The notes under the pieces were generated by a model. It was not told where the DNA came from, did not search any database, and saw only the letters and a list, made by a program, of their open reading frames with translations. This document shows positions 41,880 to 51,980 of a stretch of 64,000 nt of DNA, piece after piece (the stretch's first letter is position 1; the number at the start of each line of letters is the position of its first letter). Origin of the DNA: an uncultured bacterium (GTDB lineage Bacteria; Bacillota; Clostridia; Lachnospirales; Lachnospiraceae). Position numbers and translations under genes: made by a program. Location: NCBI GenBank assembly GCA_947574055.1, contig CANPIC010000005.1, forward strand, positions 1 through 64,000, written 5' to 3'.

Positions 41880-42497
41880 ATGAAAAAAGCTGCGAATTCC
41901 TGCCGGGAAGGAATCTTTCATCCCCGGTCGGCCCCTGCTCTCTCCATCCCCTATCGCATCCAAAAAAGCAGGCGTAAAACATGGACACTGTCCCTTTGTC
42001 CCGAACTGACTCTGACAGTCAAAGTCCCTCTGACAGTCTCTTATGCCGATGCCCTGCAAATCCTGTCCGCAAAGGAAAACTGGATCGTCAAAAAATACAG
42101 GGAGTTGGAGCAGGCCGCGCAGAGCATGCCCCGTTCCGAACTGACGCCGACGCAGAGAAAGGCTCTGGAAGAACGTTACCGTCAGGCGGCCCGCGAGTAT
42201 GTTCCGGCAAGAGTCGCTTATTATCAGGAAATCATCGGCGTTACCTGCGGCAATATCACCATCCGGGATCAGAAAACCCGCTGGGGGAGCTGTTCTGCCA
42301 GAGGCAATCTGAACTTTAACTGGCGTCTGATGTTGGCACCGCCCCGGGTACTGGATTATGTCGTCGTTCATGAACTGTGTCATCGCAAAGAGATGAACCA
42401 TTCCCCCGCCTTCTGGAATCTCGTAGAGGCAGTGCTGCCGGATTATGCGCAGCTGCGAAAATGGCTGAAAGATAACGGCAGGACGCTGATTCTGTAG
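41880..42497 (+). CDS. YgjP/SprT-like zinc metalloprotease (DUF45 family)
   Basis: TRWGSCSARGNLNFNWRLMLAPPRVLDYVVVHELCHRKEMNHSPAFW. Confidence 0.93.
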   Translation: MKKAANSCREGIFHPRSAPALSIPYRIQKSRRKTWTLSLCPELTLTVKVPLTVSYADALQILSAKENWIVKKYRELEQAAQSMPRSELTPTQRKALEERYRQAAREYVPARVAYYQEIIGVTCGNITIRDQKTRWGSCSARGNLNFNWRLMLAPPRVLDYVVVHELCHRKEMNHSPAFWNLVEAVLPDYAQLRKWLKDNGRTLIL

Positions 42498-42553
42498 CTT
42501 TGTCCCGCCGTTTCTCCTCTATGACATATATCGTCTGTGATTCTTTCCCATCC

Positions 42554-43081
42554 TCAATGATTGTCAAGTACAATCTGGCACATCTTCATTGTCACCAAAG
42601 CGGCTTCATGGCTCTCGGGTGTAACGCCTGCGCAACAGGAAGCGTCCACGCAGATCCGGATCTCGGGCATGGCGGCTTTAAGAAGCAGGGCATTGCTGAC
42701 CACACAGATATCAGTACAAAGGCCCACAAGCTCTATTTCCAGCTCTTCCCTGTCATTTTCCTCCTGCAACAGATCTGCCAGGACGATACTCCCGAAAGTC
42801 GGCTTATTGACGATCATGGCACTGCCAAGCGCTGCCGCCACCTCCGGGTGAAGTTCCCATCCCGGCGTTCCCTCCACACAATGCACCACCGGCAGATGCC
42901 TGCCTTCTGCCGTTTCCAGATAGTTTTCCTGATGGGTATCTCTGGTGGCATATACATGTTCCGCCGGATATTCCCGGATCTTTGATACCACGCGGGAAAC
43001 GATCGCCTGTGCCTGCTCTGTTCCCAGCGCACCGTCAATAAAATCTTTCTGCATATCTATTACAACCAGTATTTTTCTCAT
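42554..43081 (-). CDS. Isochorismatase-family cysteine hydrolase, nicotinamidase-like
   Basis: VVIDMQKDFIDGAL, TRDTHQENYLET, GLCTDICVVSNALLLKA; start trimmed to ATG 43081. Confidence 0.9.
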   Translation of the reverse strand: MRKILVVIDMQKDFIDGALGTEQAQAIVSRVVSKIREYPAEHVYATRDTHQENYLETAEGRHLPVVHCVEGTPGWELHPEVAAALGSAMIVNKPTFGSIVLADLLQEENDREELEIELVGLCTDICVVSNALLLKAAMPEIRICVDASCCAGVTPESHEAALVTMKMCQIVLDNH

Positions 43082-43182
43082 CTGTTCTCTCTGCCTCCTG
43101 TCTTTGTCCACGCGTTTTACTGACACGCAAAACCCTTATTCCACAGCCTGTTCCAAGATATAAATATCATACATATCCTGTC

Positions 43183-43211
43183 TTGTCAATCCGGATAAAA
43201 TCCGATACACT
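43183..43211 (+). promoter_or_regulatory. Putative promoter of VanZ-family gene
   Basis: TTGTCA N17 TACACT followed by aaaggagg SD. Confidence 0.5.
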
Positions 43212-43239
43212 ATACCTATCGCAAAGGAGGGGCTGCTTT

Positions 43240-43839
43240 ATGACACACGAATATCTGATACCGATCCGCATGGTCTATGCATTGTCCCCGCTGATTACTG
43301 TCCTCTTTCTCATCCCCTATACGGCTTATCAGCATCACAAGTACAAAAAAATCATTCTGTCCCGCATGGCCATCATGTTTTCTTTCATTTTTTATCTGAT
43401 CCTGATGTACTTTTATATCATTACCCCGCTGCCGTCTTTCGACTGGGTAGTGGCCAATCCGCTGCCTATGTACATACAACTCAATCCGTTTGCCTTTCTG
43501 CAAGATATCAGAGAACAGGTCTACTGGATTCTGTCCGGTACCGGCCACGTCAACATCTCCCATTCCGCCTGGTTTCAGATCGGAGGTAATCTGGGGCTGC
43601 TTCTGCCTTTTGGCATCTATCTGCGTGCTTATTTTCACCGCAGTTTCCGACAGACCATCCTGCTCTCTTTCGGTCTTTCCCTCTTTTTTGAACTCACACA
43701 GCTCACCGCCCTTTACGGTATTTACCCGGCGCCTTACAGAATCTTTGATATCAACGACCTGATGTTTAATACAATAGGAGGGGCCATCGGTTATCGCATT
43801 ACCCCCTGCCTGCGACGTCCTTTTCATTTTTTATTATGA
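43240..43839 (+). CDS. VanZ family membrane protein
   Basis: Multi-TM; NLGLLLPFGIYLRAYF, FFELTQLTALYGIYPAPYRIFDINDLMFNTIGGAIGY. Confidence 0.88.
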   Translation: MTHEYLIPIRMVYALSPLITVLFLIPYTAYQHHKYKKIILSRMAIMFSFIFYLILMYFYIITPLPSFDWVVANPLPMYIQLNPFAFLQDIREQVYWILSGTGHVNISHSAWFQIGGNLGLLLPFGIYLRAYFHRSFRQTILLSFGLSLFFELTQLTALYGIYPAPYRIFDINDLMFNTIGGAIGYRITPCLRRPFHFLL

Positions 43840-44024
43840 ATTTCTTTCTTTTCTTTTTAGAATTCTGACACGATTTGGACATATTTTCCACTTATAATAA
43901 AGTCATCAAATGGAGTTAGTACTGTTGCACGGCGCGTATGCATGGTATTAGCTTCGACTACCAACAATCTTAATCCATCTGGATTAAGTTCTTCATAAAT
44001 ACTCCCCCTCATAGTATAGTGACG

Positions 44025-44054
44025 AAAAAGGAAGATGCAGCCATCTTCCTTTTT
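44025..44054 (-). terminator. Terminator downstream of lipoprotein gene
   Basis: aaaaaggaagatg / catcttccttttt perfect 13-bp stem, 4-nt loop. Confidence 0.75.
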
Positions 44055-44113
44055 CATTTCACAAACGTATTTTATCGCTTTCTTTCCCGTCCTTCATAAA
44101 AACGGCAAAATCC

Positions 44114-44686
44114 CTATTTTGCCTCATAACTCTTTGAAAATTCATGCCGCACATCAATATCCGTGAGCACCCCGTTATGACATTGGAAACTTATGGAATA
44201 CGATCCACTGTCCAGGTTATGAAACTTCCATTCAGACGACTCATCATCGTCCATTTCCAGCTCCGGATATGCTGCCTTCAGTTCCTCCTCTGTCATGCCG
44301 ATGGGATTCGCTCCATTGAGCGTAATATTCAGATCTGCATTCTCACCGTCCAGTGAAAAGAAGCCCACTTCCTCAATAACACAGGAATACACGTTTTTGC
44401 TCTCTTTGCTGTCATTCACCAGTGTAAGACTGCAATAATTCTTTCCGTCTTTCTCCAGAAAAATAGCAGAAGTCCAGGATCTGTCAGGCAATTCCAAGAT
44501 CATGGCGCCCAGGTCATTGGTCTCAAACCCCTGCTGTGTCAGGTCAACCGGCATACTCTCGCCTACGATCAGACTTGTCCCATCCACCAGCAGCTCCGGC
44601 GGTGTCCCTTTCTCCGCGCCGCATCCCGTGCATAAAACCACGAGCAGCATGGTCAAAACGGCTGTCAACTTTTTTATGTAATTCAT
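44114..44686 (-). CDS. Lipoprotein of unknown function
   Basis: Signal peptide and lipobox MNYIKKLTAVLTMLLVVLCTGC. Confidence 0.75.
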   Translation of the reverse strand: MNYIKKLTAVLTMLLVVLCTGCGAEKGTPPELLVDGTSLIVGESMPVDLTQQGFETNDLGAMILELPDRSWTSAIFLEKDGKNYCSLTLVNDSKESKNVYSCVIEEVGFFSLDGENADLNITLNGANPIGMTEEELKAAYPELEMDDDESSEWKFHNLDSGSYSISFQCHNGVLTDIDVRHEFSKSYEAK

Positions 44687-44713
44687 CTTTTTCTCCATTC
44701 TTCCATAATAACT

Positions 44714-44746
44714 TTCCCGGAAGATCCTTGCAGAATCTTCCGGGAA
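44714..44746 (-). terminator. Putative hairpin downstream of tpiA
   Basis: ttcccggaagat / atcttccgggaa 12-bp stem, 9-nt loop. Confidence 0.5.
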
Positions 44747-44763
44747 CCATAACCATTCATCAT

Positions 44764-45513
44764 TTATTCATAGTTGACGATCTTACCAAAATCAGCCTTC
44801 AGAGAAGCACCGCCTACCAGACCGCCATCAATATCAGGCTGTGCAAACAGTTCTGCCGCATTGCCTGCATTGACAGATCCGCCGTACTGGATGCGTACTG
44901 CCTGCGCCGTAGCATCATCATACATCTCAGCGATACAGTCACGTACGCCCTTGCATACTTCCTGTGCCTGCTCTGTGGTAGCTGTCTTGCCTGTACCGAT
45001 TGCCCAGATCGGCTCATAAGCGATTACCATGGATTTTACCTGATCTGCAGTGATATCTACCAGATCGGATTTGATCTGCAGTCTGATCCAGTCCATAGTC
45101 ACGCCCATCTCTCTCTGCTCCAGAGTCTCGCCGCAGCAAAGGATCGGTGTCAAACCGGCTTCAAAAGCCTTTTTCACTTTCTTATTCAGCAGGGCGTCAT
45201 CCTCTTTGAAATAGTCCCTTCTCTCGGAATGACCGATAATGACATATTTCACACCTGCATCTACAAGCATTTCTGCGGAAATCTCACCTGTGTAAGCGCC
45301 TTTTTCTTCGAAATACATATTTTCAGCGCCCACTTCCACATTGGTTCCCTTTACCGCTTCCACGACCGGAACGATATCAATGGCCGGTACACAATAAACA
45401 ACATCCACATCATCTGATTTTACCAGATCTTTTAATTCTCCGCATAATGCAACCGCCTGGCTGGGTGTCATATTCATCTTCCAGTTGCCGGCTACGATCT
45501 TTCTTCTCGCCAT
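44764..45513 (-). CDS. tpiA: Triosephosphate isomerase
   Basis: [40 protein letters not shown]. Confidence 0.98.
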   Translation of the reverse strand: MARRKIVAGNWKMNMTPSQAVALCGELKDLVKSDDVDVVYCVPAIDIVPVVEAVKGTNVEVGAENMYFEEKGAYTGEISAEMLVDAGVKYVIIGHSERRDYFKEDDALLNKKVKKAFEAGLTPILCCGETLEQREMGVTMDWIRLQIKSDLVDITADQVKSMVIAYEPIWAIGTGKTATTEQAQEVCKGVRDCIAEMYDDATAQAVRIQYGGSVNAGNAAELFAQPDIDGGLVGGASLKADFGKIVNYE

Positions 45514-45555
45514 TGTCCTATTCTCCTTCTTAATCTGTCTCTGTCATCCAAATGT

Positions 45556-46779
45556 TTATTTATCGTCAGCAGCCATAACGCCGGGCAGTTCTTTGCCTTC
45601 CAGGAATTCCAGGGAAGCGCCGCCGCCAGTGGAAATATGGCTCATCTTATCCGCGAAGCCAAGCTGATTTACCGCTGCTGCGGAATCACCGCCGCCGATG
45701 ATCGTGGTGGCATCTGTCTCAGCCAGAGATTTTGCCACTGCAATCGTACCTGCAGCCAGTGTGGGATTCTCAAATACGCCCATCGGTCCGTTCCATACCA
45801 CTGTCTTGGCAGATTTTACAGCATCGGCATACAGTTTGGAAGTCTCGGTTCCGATATCAAGACCCTCCATATCTGCAGGAATCGCATCCGCTGCAACTAC
45901 CTTCACCTCGATCGGTCCGTCGATCGGATCCGGGAAATGAGAAGCGATGGTGGTATCTACAGGAAGCAGCAGCTTCTTGCCCAGTTTCTCAGCCTTTTCC
46001 ATCATTTCTCTGCAGTAGTCAAGTTTCTCATTGTCAACGAGAGAATTTCCCACTTCCAGCCCTTTGGCTTTCAGGAAAGTAAACGCCATACCGCCGCCGA
46101 TAATCAGTGTATCACATTTCTCCAGCAGGTTATTGATTACGTTCAGTTTATCAGCCACTTTTGCTCCACCCAGGATGGCAACAAAAGGTCTTACCGGATT
46201 CTCAACCGCATTGCCCAGGAAATCGATCTCTTTCTGCATCAGATATCCTACCGCATTCTCTCCGCCCTTCTCGGTGATACATTTTGTCACACCTGCCACG
46301 CTGGCATGTGCTCTGTGAGAAGAACCAAAGGCATCACATACATATACATCAGCCAGGTCAGCCAACTCTTTGGAGAAAGCCTCGCCGTTCTTTGTCTCTT
46401 CGGCGCCGCGGAAACGTGTATTCTGAAGCAGTACCACATCTCCTTCCTTCATTGCTTCCACTGCCTGAGTTGCAGCTTCGCCGGTTACGCCGTAATCAGA
46501 TACAAAATTCACCTCTTTGCCCAGTTTCTCGGACAGTCTCTTAGCCACCGGTGCCAGGGATTCTTTTTCATTGGGGCCGTTCTTTACCTTGCCCAGGTGA
46601 GAGCAGAGAATCACTTTACCGCCGTCTGCCAGCAGTTTATTGATTGTGGGAAGTGCCGCAACGATACGTGTCTCATCTGTGATCTCGCCATTTTTCAGCG
46701 GTACGTTGAAATCACATCTTACCAGGACACGTTTGCCTTTTACATTAATGTCATCTACGGATTTCTTATTCAATCCCAT
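45556..46779 (-). CDS. pgk: Phosphoglycerate kinase
   Basis: [49 protein letters not shown]. Confidence 0.98.
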   Translation of the reverse strand: MGLNKKSVDDINVKGKRVLVRCDFNVPLKNGEITDETRIVAALPTINKLLADGGKVILCSHLGKVKNGPNEKESLAPVAKRLSEKLGKEVNFVSDYGVTGEAATQAVEAMKEGDVVLLQNTRFRGAEETKNGEAFSKELADLADVYVCDAFGSSHRAHASVAGVTKCITEKGGENAVGYLMQKEIDFLGNAVENPVRPFVAILGGAKVADKLNVINNLLEKCDTLIIGGGMAFTFLKAKGLEVGNSLVDNEKLDYCREMMEKAEKLGKKLLLPVDTTIASHFPDPIDGPIEVKVVAADAIPADMEGLDIGTETSKLYADAVKSAKTVVWNGPMGVFENPTLAAGTIAVAKSLAETDATTIIGGGDSAAAVNQLGFADKMSHISTGGGASLEFLEGKELPGVMAADDK

Positions 46780-46854
46780 GGTTTTACCCTCCATACTGTA
46801 TCATAATAGTTATCTCTTCCGGCATGTTCACATGCATCCCGGAAAACAGCCAAA

Positions 46855-46880
46855 AGGTCCGGTCCATATGGACCGGACCT
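46855..46880 (-). terminator. gap terminator (perfect 26-bp palindrome)
   Basis: aggtccggtccat|atggaccggacct, followed by TTTT on the minus strand. Confidence 0.7.
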
Positions 46881-46914
46881 GAAAGATCAATACTGTATTA
46901 TCGCCTGACCGTTA

Positions 46915-47943
46915 TTAACCTAACTCAGCGAAGTATTTGATTGTACGAACCATCTGGCTTGTGTAGGAGTTCTCATTGTCATACCAGGAAACAACTTCTA
47001 CCTGAGTCTTGCCATCCGGAAGCGGGCTTACCATTGTCTGTGTTGCATCGAACAGAGAACCATATCTCATACCGATGATATCGGAAGAAACGATCTCGTC
47101 TTCGTTGTAACCGAAGGACTCGTTAGCCTGTGCTTTCATAGCTGCGTTTACTTCTTCTTTTGTCACAGTTTTGTTTACAACTGCGAACAGAAGTGTGGTG
47201 GAACCTGTAGGAGTAGGAACACGCTGAGCAGCACCGATCAGTTTACCGTTCAGTTCAGGAATTACAAGGCCGATCGCTTTTGCAGCACCTGTGGAGTTGG
47301 GAACGATATTAACAGCGCCTGCGCGGCTTCTTCTCAGATCGCCTTTTCTCTGCGGTCCGTCAAGGATCATCTGATCACCTGTATAAGCATGGATTGTACA
47401 CATAATACCGGACTCGATGGGAGCCAGATCATTCAGTGCTTTCGCCATAGGAGCCAGGCAGTTTGTGGTGCAGGATGCTGCAGAGATGATGGTATCTTCT
47501 TTTGTCAGTGTGTTGTGGTTTACATTGTAAACAACGGTAGGAAGATCGTTTCCTGCAGGAGCAGAGATAACAACTTTCTTAGCACCGGCATTGATATGAG
47601 CCTGCGCCTTTGCTTTGGATGTATAGAAACCGGAGCACTCAAGAACAACATCCACACCGATTTCGCCCCAAGGACAGTTATTAGCATCCGGCTCTTTGTA
47701 AATTCTGATCGTCTTACCTTTTACAGTGATCGTACCGGCTTCGTCGTCAGCGGTAACCTGATCCTCTTCGCCAACGCCAACATATCTGCCCTGAGAAGAG
47801 TCATACTTCAATAAGTGAGCTAACATCTTGGGAGATGTTAAGTCGTTGATTGCTACTACCTCGTATCCTTCTGCGCCAAACATCTGTCTGAATGCAAGAC
47901 GTCCGATACGGCCAAAACCATTGATCGCTACTTTAACTGCCAT
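46915..47943 (-). CDS. gap: Glyceraldehyde-3-phosphate dehydrogenase, type I
   Basis: [32 protein letters not shown]. Confidence 0.98.
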   Translation of the reverse strand: MAVKVAINGFGRIGRLAFRQMFGAEGYEVVAINDLTSPKMLAHLLKYDSSQGRYVGVGEEDQVTADDEAGTITVKGKTIRIYKEPDANNCPWGEIGVDVVLECSGFYTSKAKAQAHINAGAKKVVISAPAGNDLPTVVYNVNHNTLTKEDTIISAASCTTNCLAPMAKALNDLAPIESGIMCTIHAYTGDQMILDGPQRKGDLRRSRAGAVNIVPNSTGAAKAIGLVIPELNGKLIGAAQRVPTPTGSTTLLFAVVNKTVTKEEVNAAMKAQANESFGYNEDEIVSSDIIGMRYGSLFDATQTMVSPLPDGKTQVEVVSWYDNENSYTSQMVRTIKYFAELG

Positions 47944-48022
47944 TTTTTATTCCTCCTAAATGAATTTTATAAGATTCTGACATCATCTGGAAAATGATTG
48001 TCAAAATTTTGTCAGCATGTAT

Positions 48023-48051
48023 ATTTTACCTAATTTGTCCAAAAATATCAA
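48023..48051 (-). promoter_or_regulatory. Putative gap promoter
   Basis: On minus strand TTGATA N17 TAAAAT. Confidence 0.5.
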
Positions 48052-48244
48052 GATGTAAAACAAAAAAATTATAGGAGTGCCGTGGGAAAAAACTACTATT
48101 TTGCAGGAAGGTTTGTGCATCTTGCACGCTCATGCCCTTAATAGAAAACGAAATTGTGCATTTTTCCCTTCTGTAGTGAAAACATCGCCTGTAAATGGAC
48201 TAAATTACCATGGAACAGCCGGGAATCTTGTGAAAACCGACAGT

Positions 48245-49102
48245 TCACATCATCCCGGCGGCATTGGCGGCAATGCCGCAGACCACACCGATCAGATACA
48301 GACCCGCCGTAATCCCCAGATTCTCCCTCCAGTTATGGTTGACACGATATAACACCAAAAGACCGATGCCGGACCCTGTCAGCAGGCCACTGAGCATAGC
48401 GCCAAAGTCCAGTACTCCTTCCAGATAAAGCTGCGTGACCAGCACTGATGAGGCGCAGTTGGGAAACAATCCGATCAATCCCGACAAAAGCACACCCAGG
48501 ATACCGTTTTGAGAAAACAGATCCGTAAGAAACGCTTCCCCGATCAGATATACGGCCAGGTTCAGCCCGAATGTAATAAGCAGCACAAAACAGGTAATCT
48601 GCAGGGTATGATACAGCGCCGGCCGTACAATCCCCCTGTCATCTGCCCCGCAATGACAATGCTCATGACTACACAACTCACCGATATGGATCTGCTCCTC
48701 TGCTTTTCTCTGTCTGCGAAGCAGCAGATCAATCACAAATCCCATCCCCATACCGATCACAATCTTACAGCCAAGAATCCTGATGATCAGCCCGGCCCCG
48801 GCCGCCTCGGAAATCAGAACCGGCAACATCTCATCCGAGGTAGAGAGGTAGATGGCAAACAAAGTCCCCAGCGTGATTACCCGGCCCGCATAGAGACTCC
48901 CCGCGGCAGCCGAAAAACCGCACTGAGGAAATGCCCCCAGCACAGCCCCGATCAGCGGCCCGAAATGCCCTGCCTTTTCCACAGCCTTTTTAGTCATATC
49001 GCCCGTTTTATGCTCCAGCCATTCCATGACCAGATAAGTCAAAAACAAAAACGGTACCATCCGCATCCCATCTGTCACACTGTCCAAAATGATTTCTTTC
49101 AT
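48245..49102 (-). CDS. Putative heavy-metal exporter permease (ArsP_2/DUF2899-like)
   Basis: Two-fold repeat GAVLGAFPQCGFSAAAGSLYAG and GLIGLFPNCASSVLVTQLYLEG; Cys/His-rich central loop; start trimmed to MKEIILD. Confidence 0.75.
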   Translation of the reverse strand: MKEIILDSVTDGMRMVPFLFLTYLVMEWLEHKTGDMTKKAVEKAGHFGPLIGAVLGAFPQCGFSAAAGSLYAGRVITLGTLFAIYLSTSDEMLPVLISEAAGAGLIIRILGCKIVIGMGMGFVIDLLLRRQRKAEEQIHIGELCSHEHCHCGADDRGIVRPALYHTLQITCFVLLITFGLNLAVYLIGEAFLTDLFSQNGILGVLLSGLIGLFPNCASSVLVTQLYLEGVLDFGAMLSGLLTGSGIGLLVLYRVNHNWRENLGITAGLYLIGVVCGIAANAAGMM

Positions 49103-49223
49103 TATCATCTCCCGATGTAGCATACAAGTAATCCGAAACAGACTTATCATACAACGAATCAGGAAACGGTGCAACCAGAAAAAGAAAACAGCAATCAGGC
49201 GAACAGACAACATCCCTTCGTTG

Positions 49224-50009
49224 TCACAAAATTACCTTCTTCGGGCATTTCTCTTTGCAGACCCCACAGCCCGTACATTTCTCATAATCTATCCTGGCAT
49301 GGAAATCCTCGATCACAATGGCATCGCTGGGGCAGTTTTTCTTACAAAGCTGGCAGGCAATGCACCCGGTCTGACAGGCTTTCATTGTCACGGGTCCCTT
49401 GTCCCTGGAACTGCAGGCCACCTGATGCTTTGCCTCATAGGGAATCAGTTCGATCAGATGTCTGGGGCAGACAGCCACGCATTTGCCACAGGCTTTGCAG
49501 GCTTCCTTATCCACCACCGCCACGCCGTCCACCACATGGATGGCATCAAAAGGGCAGGCAGCCGCACAGCTCCCATATCCCAGACAGCCATAACTGCAGC
49601 TTTTAGGCCCACCGGCCGGTACAAAGGAAACCATCCGGCAGTCCTGGCTGCCATGATACTCATAGTTTGTTTGCGCCTTCTCACAAGTACCGATACATTT
49701 GACAAAAGCCACTTTCCTGCCGCCGGCCTGTGCTTCCACGCCCATAATCTGTGCAATCCTGGCACCCACACTCTCTCCGCCCACCGGACAGGCGTTGACC
49801 GGTGCCTCCCCTTTGGCAATGGCTGCCGCCAGACCGGAACAGCCCGCGTAACCACAGCCGCCGCAGTTATTGCCGGGCAGCGCACCCAGGACGGCTTCTT
49901 CTTTTTCATCTACCTTAACTTCGAATTTGATCGCGGCAGCGCCAAGGAACAGACCGATGAACAGGCCAACAAACCCCACCACTGCCGTTGCTGTTATAAT
50001 TCCTGTCAT
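49224..50009 (-). CDS. rnfB: Rnf complex subunit B (ferredoxin-like)
   Basis: NNCGGCGYAGCSGLA cluster and multiple CxxCxxCxxxCP ferredoxin motifs. Confidence 0.95.
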   Translation of the reverse strand: MTGIITATAVVGFVGLFIGLFLGAAAIKFEVKVDEKEEAVLGALPGNNCGGCGYAGCSGLAAAIAKGEAPVNACPVGGESVGARIAQIMGVEAQAGGRKVAFVKCIGTCEKAQTNYEYHGSQDCRMVSFVPAGGPKSCSYGCLGYGSCAAACPFDAIHVVDGVAVVDKEACKACGKCVAVCPRHLIELIPYEAKHQVACSSRDKGPVTMKACQTGCIACQLCKKNCPSDAIVIEDFHARIDYEKCTGCGVCKEKCPKKVIL

Positions 50010-50016
50010 ACTACCT

Positions 50017-50610
50017 CTACCCCCTTAATAATCCTGCAAAACCGCAGAAAACAATCGCCATCAGTCCTGCCGTTACCAGTACGATAGGCATCCCCTTAAA
50101 CGACTGAGGCACATCGTTGTATTCAATTTTTTCCCGGATACCGGCAAGAATCACGATTGCCACGGTAAAACCGGCCGCTGTGGCAAAACCGTTTACAATA
50201 CTCGGCAATATACCATACTGCTTCTGCACATTTTTCAGCGCCACGCCAAGTACCGCGCAGTTGGTCGTAATCAGCGGCAGATACACACCAAGCGCAACAT
50301 ACAGGCCCGGCATAAATTTTTTCAGTACCATTTCCACAAACTGTACCAATGCCGCGATCACCAGGATAAAGACAATGGTCTGCAGATATGTAATATCAAG
50401 CGGAACAAGGATATATTGATAAATCAGTCCCGCCACGGCTGATGCCAGTGTGATGACAAAGATAACCGCAGTCCCCATACCGGCGGCCGTCTCCACTTTT
50501 TTGGAAACACCCAGGAAGGGGCACAGGCCCAGAAACTGACTAAGCACCACATTGCTTACCAGACTGGAACTGATCAGAATAACCAGTAATTCTTTCCATG
50601 TTGATGCCAT
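50017..50610 (-). CDS. rnfA: Rnf complex subunit A
   Basis: SNVVLSQFLGLCPFLGVSKKVETAAGMG, ITTNCAVLGVALKN. Confidence 0.96.
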   Translation of the reverse strand: MASTWKELLVILISSSLVSNVVLSQFLGLCPFLGVSKKVETAAGMGTAVIFVITLASAVAGLIYQYILVPLDITYLQTIVFILVIAALVQFVEMVLKKFMPGLYVALGVYLPLITTNCAVLGVALKNVQKQYGILPSIVNGFATAAGFTVAIVILAGIREKIEYNDVPQSFKGMPIVLVTAGLMAIVFCGFAGLLRG

Positions 50611-50611
50611 C

Positions 50612-51376
50612 CTACTTTACCTCCCCTTGCGTATGTTCTCTGCCGGCGGCCTTTTTGTCAGCGGCTTCCTCTTTGCCGCTCCCGCCGTAAAACCTGCGCC
50701 CGCAGCCGCTGTCCGTACAGGACGCACAGTCTGAATGACATCCCGACTGGATTTTGGACATATCCCGGCCCTTCTTCTCTCCCATGATCTTGACCTTGTT
50801 CTGTATCGCAGTCAGCACTGCCAGCACAAAAAAGGCTCCCGGAGCCAGCACAAAAATGCTGAAAGGCACATATGACGCCGGCATAAAGTGAAAACCGAAT
50901 ACCTCTCCCGCACCCAGTATCTCCCGCACCGCGCCGATGATGGTCAGTGCCACGGAAAAGCCAAGCCCCATACCGATGCCGTCAAACAAAGAAGGGAGCA
51001 CCGGATTTTTGGACGCATAGGATTCTGCCCTGCCAAGTATGATACAATTCACAACGATCAGCGGAATATAGATGCCAAGCGCATCATACAAAAAAGGCAG
51101 ATATGCCTGCAAAACCATCTGCACCACCGTCACAAATGAGGCGATGATCACGATAAAGGCAGGAATCCTCACCTTATCCGGAATGATCCCCCGAAGCAGG
51201 GAAATAATGGCATTGCTCAGCGCCAGCACCACCATTGTCGTCAGCCCCATTCCCAGGCCGTTGATCGCAGAAGTGGTAACTGCCAGTGTGGGACACATGC
51301 CCAGCATCAGCACCAGCGTGGGATTTTCCTTAATAATCCCGTTGTAAAGACGTTCACCTGCACTGTCATGATTCAT
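50612..51376 (-). CDS. rnfE: Rnf complex subunit E with Cys-rich C-terminal tail
   Basis: ENPTLVLMLGMCPTLAVTTSAINGLGMG, PLIVVNCIILGRAESYASKN; extra tail GCHSDCASCTDSGCG. Confidence 0.95.
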   Translation of the reverse strand: MNHDSAGERLYNGIIKENPTLVLMLGMCPTLAVTTSAINGLGMGLTTMVVLALSNAIISLLRGIIPDKVRIPAFIVIIASFVTVVQMVLQAYLPFLYDALGIYIPLIVVNCIILGRAESYASKNPVLPSLFDGIGMGLGFSVALTIIGAVREILGAGEVFGFHFMPASYVPFSIFVLAPGAFFVLAVLTAIQNKVKIMGEKKGRDMSKIQSGCHSDCASCTDSGCGRRFYGGSGKEEAADKKAAGREHTQGEVK

Positions 51377-51980
51377 TGCTCATCCCTCCTCCCAGTACAT
51401 TCTGAAAATAACACAGACCTGCATTGACTGCATCCACGACTGCATTGGTCGTAATCGTGGCGCCGCTGATGGCATCAATCTGATCTCCGGATACGGCACC
51501 TGTCTTTGTATAGGTAAAGGCAGCCGCCTGCTTCTCCGCAAACTGCGGCTTCAGGACCTCTTCCGCCCGCATCCCCAGGCCCGGTGTCTCGGAAATAGCC
51601 AGCAGAGAAATACCGTTGAGTGTTCCGTCTTTGCGGACCCCCATGGAGAAGCGGATGTCCCCGTTATAACCATCATGAGATGTCATGATAATCACATAAC
51701 CAAGATCATCTCCCGCACTTCCTTTGGCCGCCATCACTTCGTCAATGGACGCTTTGTCATAGCCGTTCTGGGCAAGTACGGCATAGGAGGCGTCCTCACT
51801 GCCGGTCAGTGTCTCAAACTCCGCCGCGTCCGCAAATACTTCCTGGCAGGATTCCCGCTTCGCTCTGGCCTCCTGCTCTGCAATGGGCTCCTTTGTCACA
51901 TCATAGACGAAACCGAGAATGGCACCCGCTATGACAGTAATGGCAAAAAGGATCGCTGCATCTTTTAACATACTTTTCAT
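51366..51980 (-). CDS. rnfG: Rnf complex subunit G (covalent FMN)
   Basis: FMN motif IDAISGATITTNAVVDAVN. Confidence 0.95.
   Translation of the reverse strand: MKSMLKDAAILFAITVIAGAILGFVYDVTKEPIAEQEARAKRESCQEVFADAAEFETLTGSEDASYAVLAQNGYDKASIDEVMAAKGSAGDDLGYVIIMTSHDGYNGDIRFSMGVRKDGTLNGISLLAISETPGLGMRAEEVLKPQFAEKQAAAFTYTKTGAVSGDQIDAISGATITTNAVVDAVNAGLCYFQNVLGGGMSNES

Noticed and set aside
42554-43126. Possible catalytic loss in the isochorismatase-like protein
   Set aside because: Asp, Lys and Cys positions (DMQKDF, NKPTF, GLCTDIC) appear intact
43857-44057. 66-aa minus-strand ORF MKKEDGCIFLFRHYTMRGSIYEEL...
   Set aside because: Its first codons lie inside the 44025-44054 terminator hairpin and the internal start lacks an SD; could be a relic but cannot be supported
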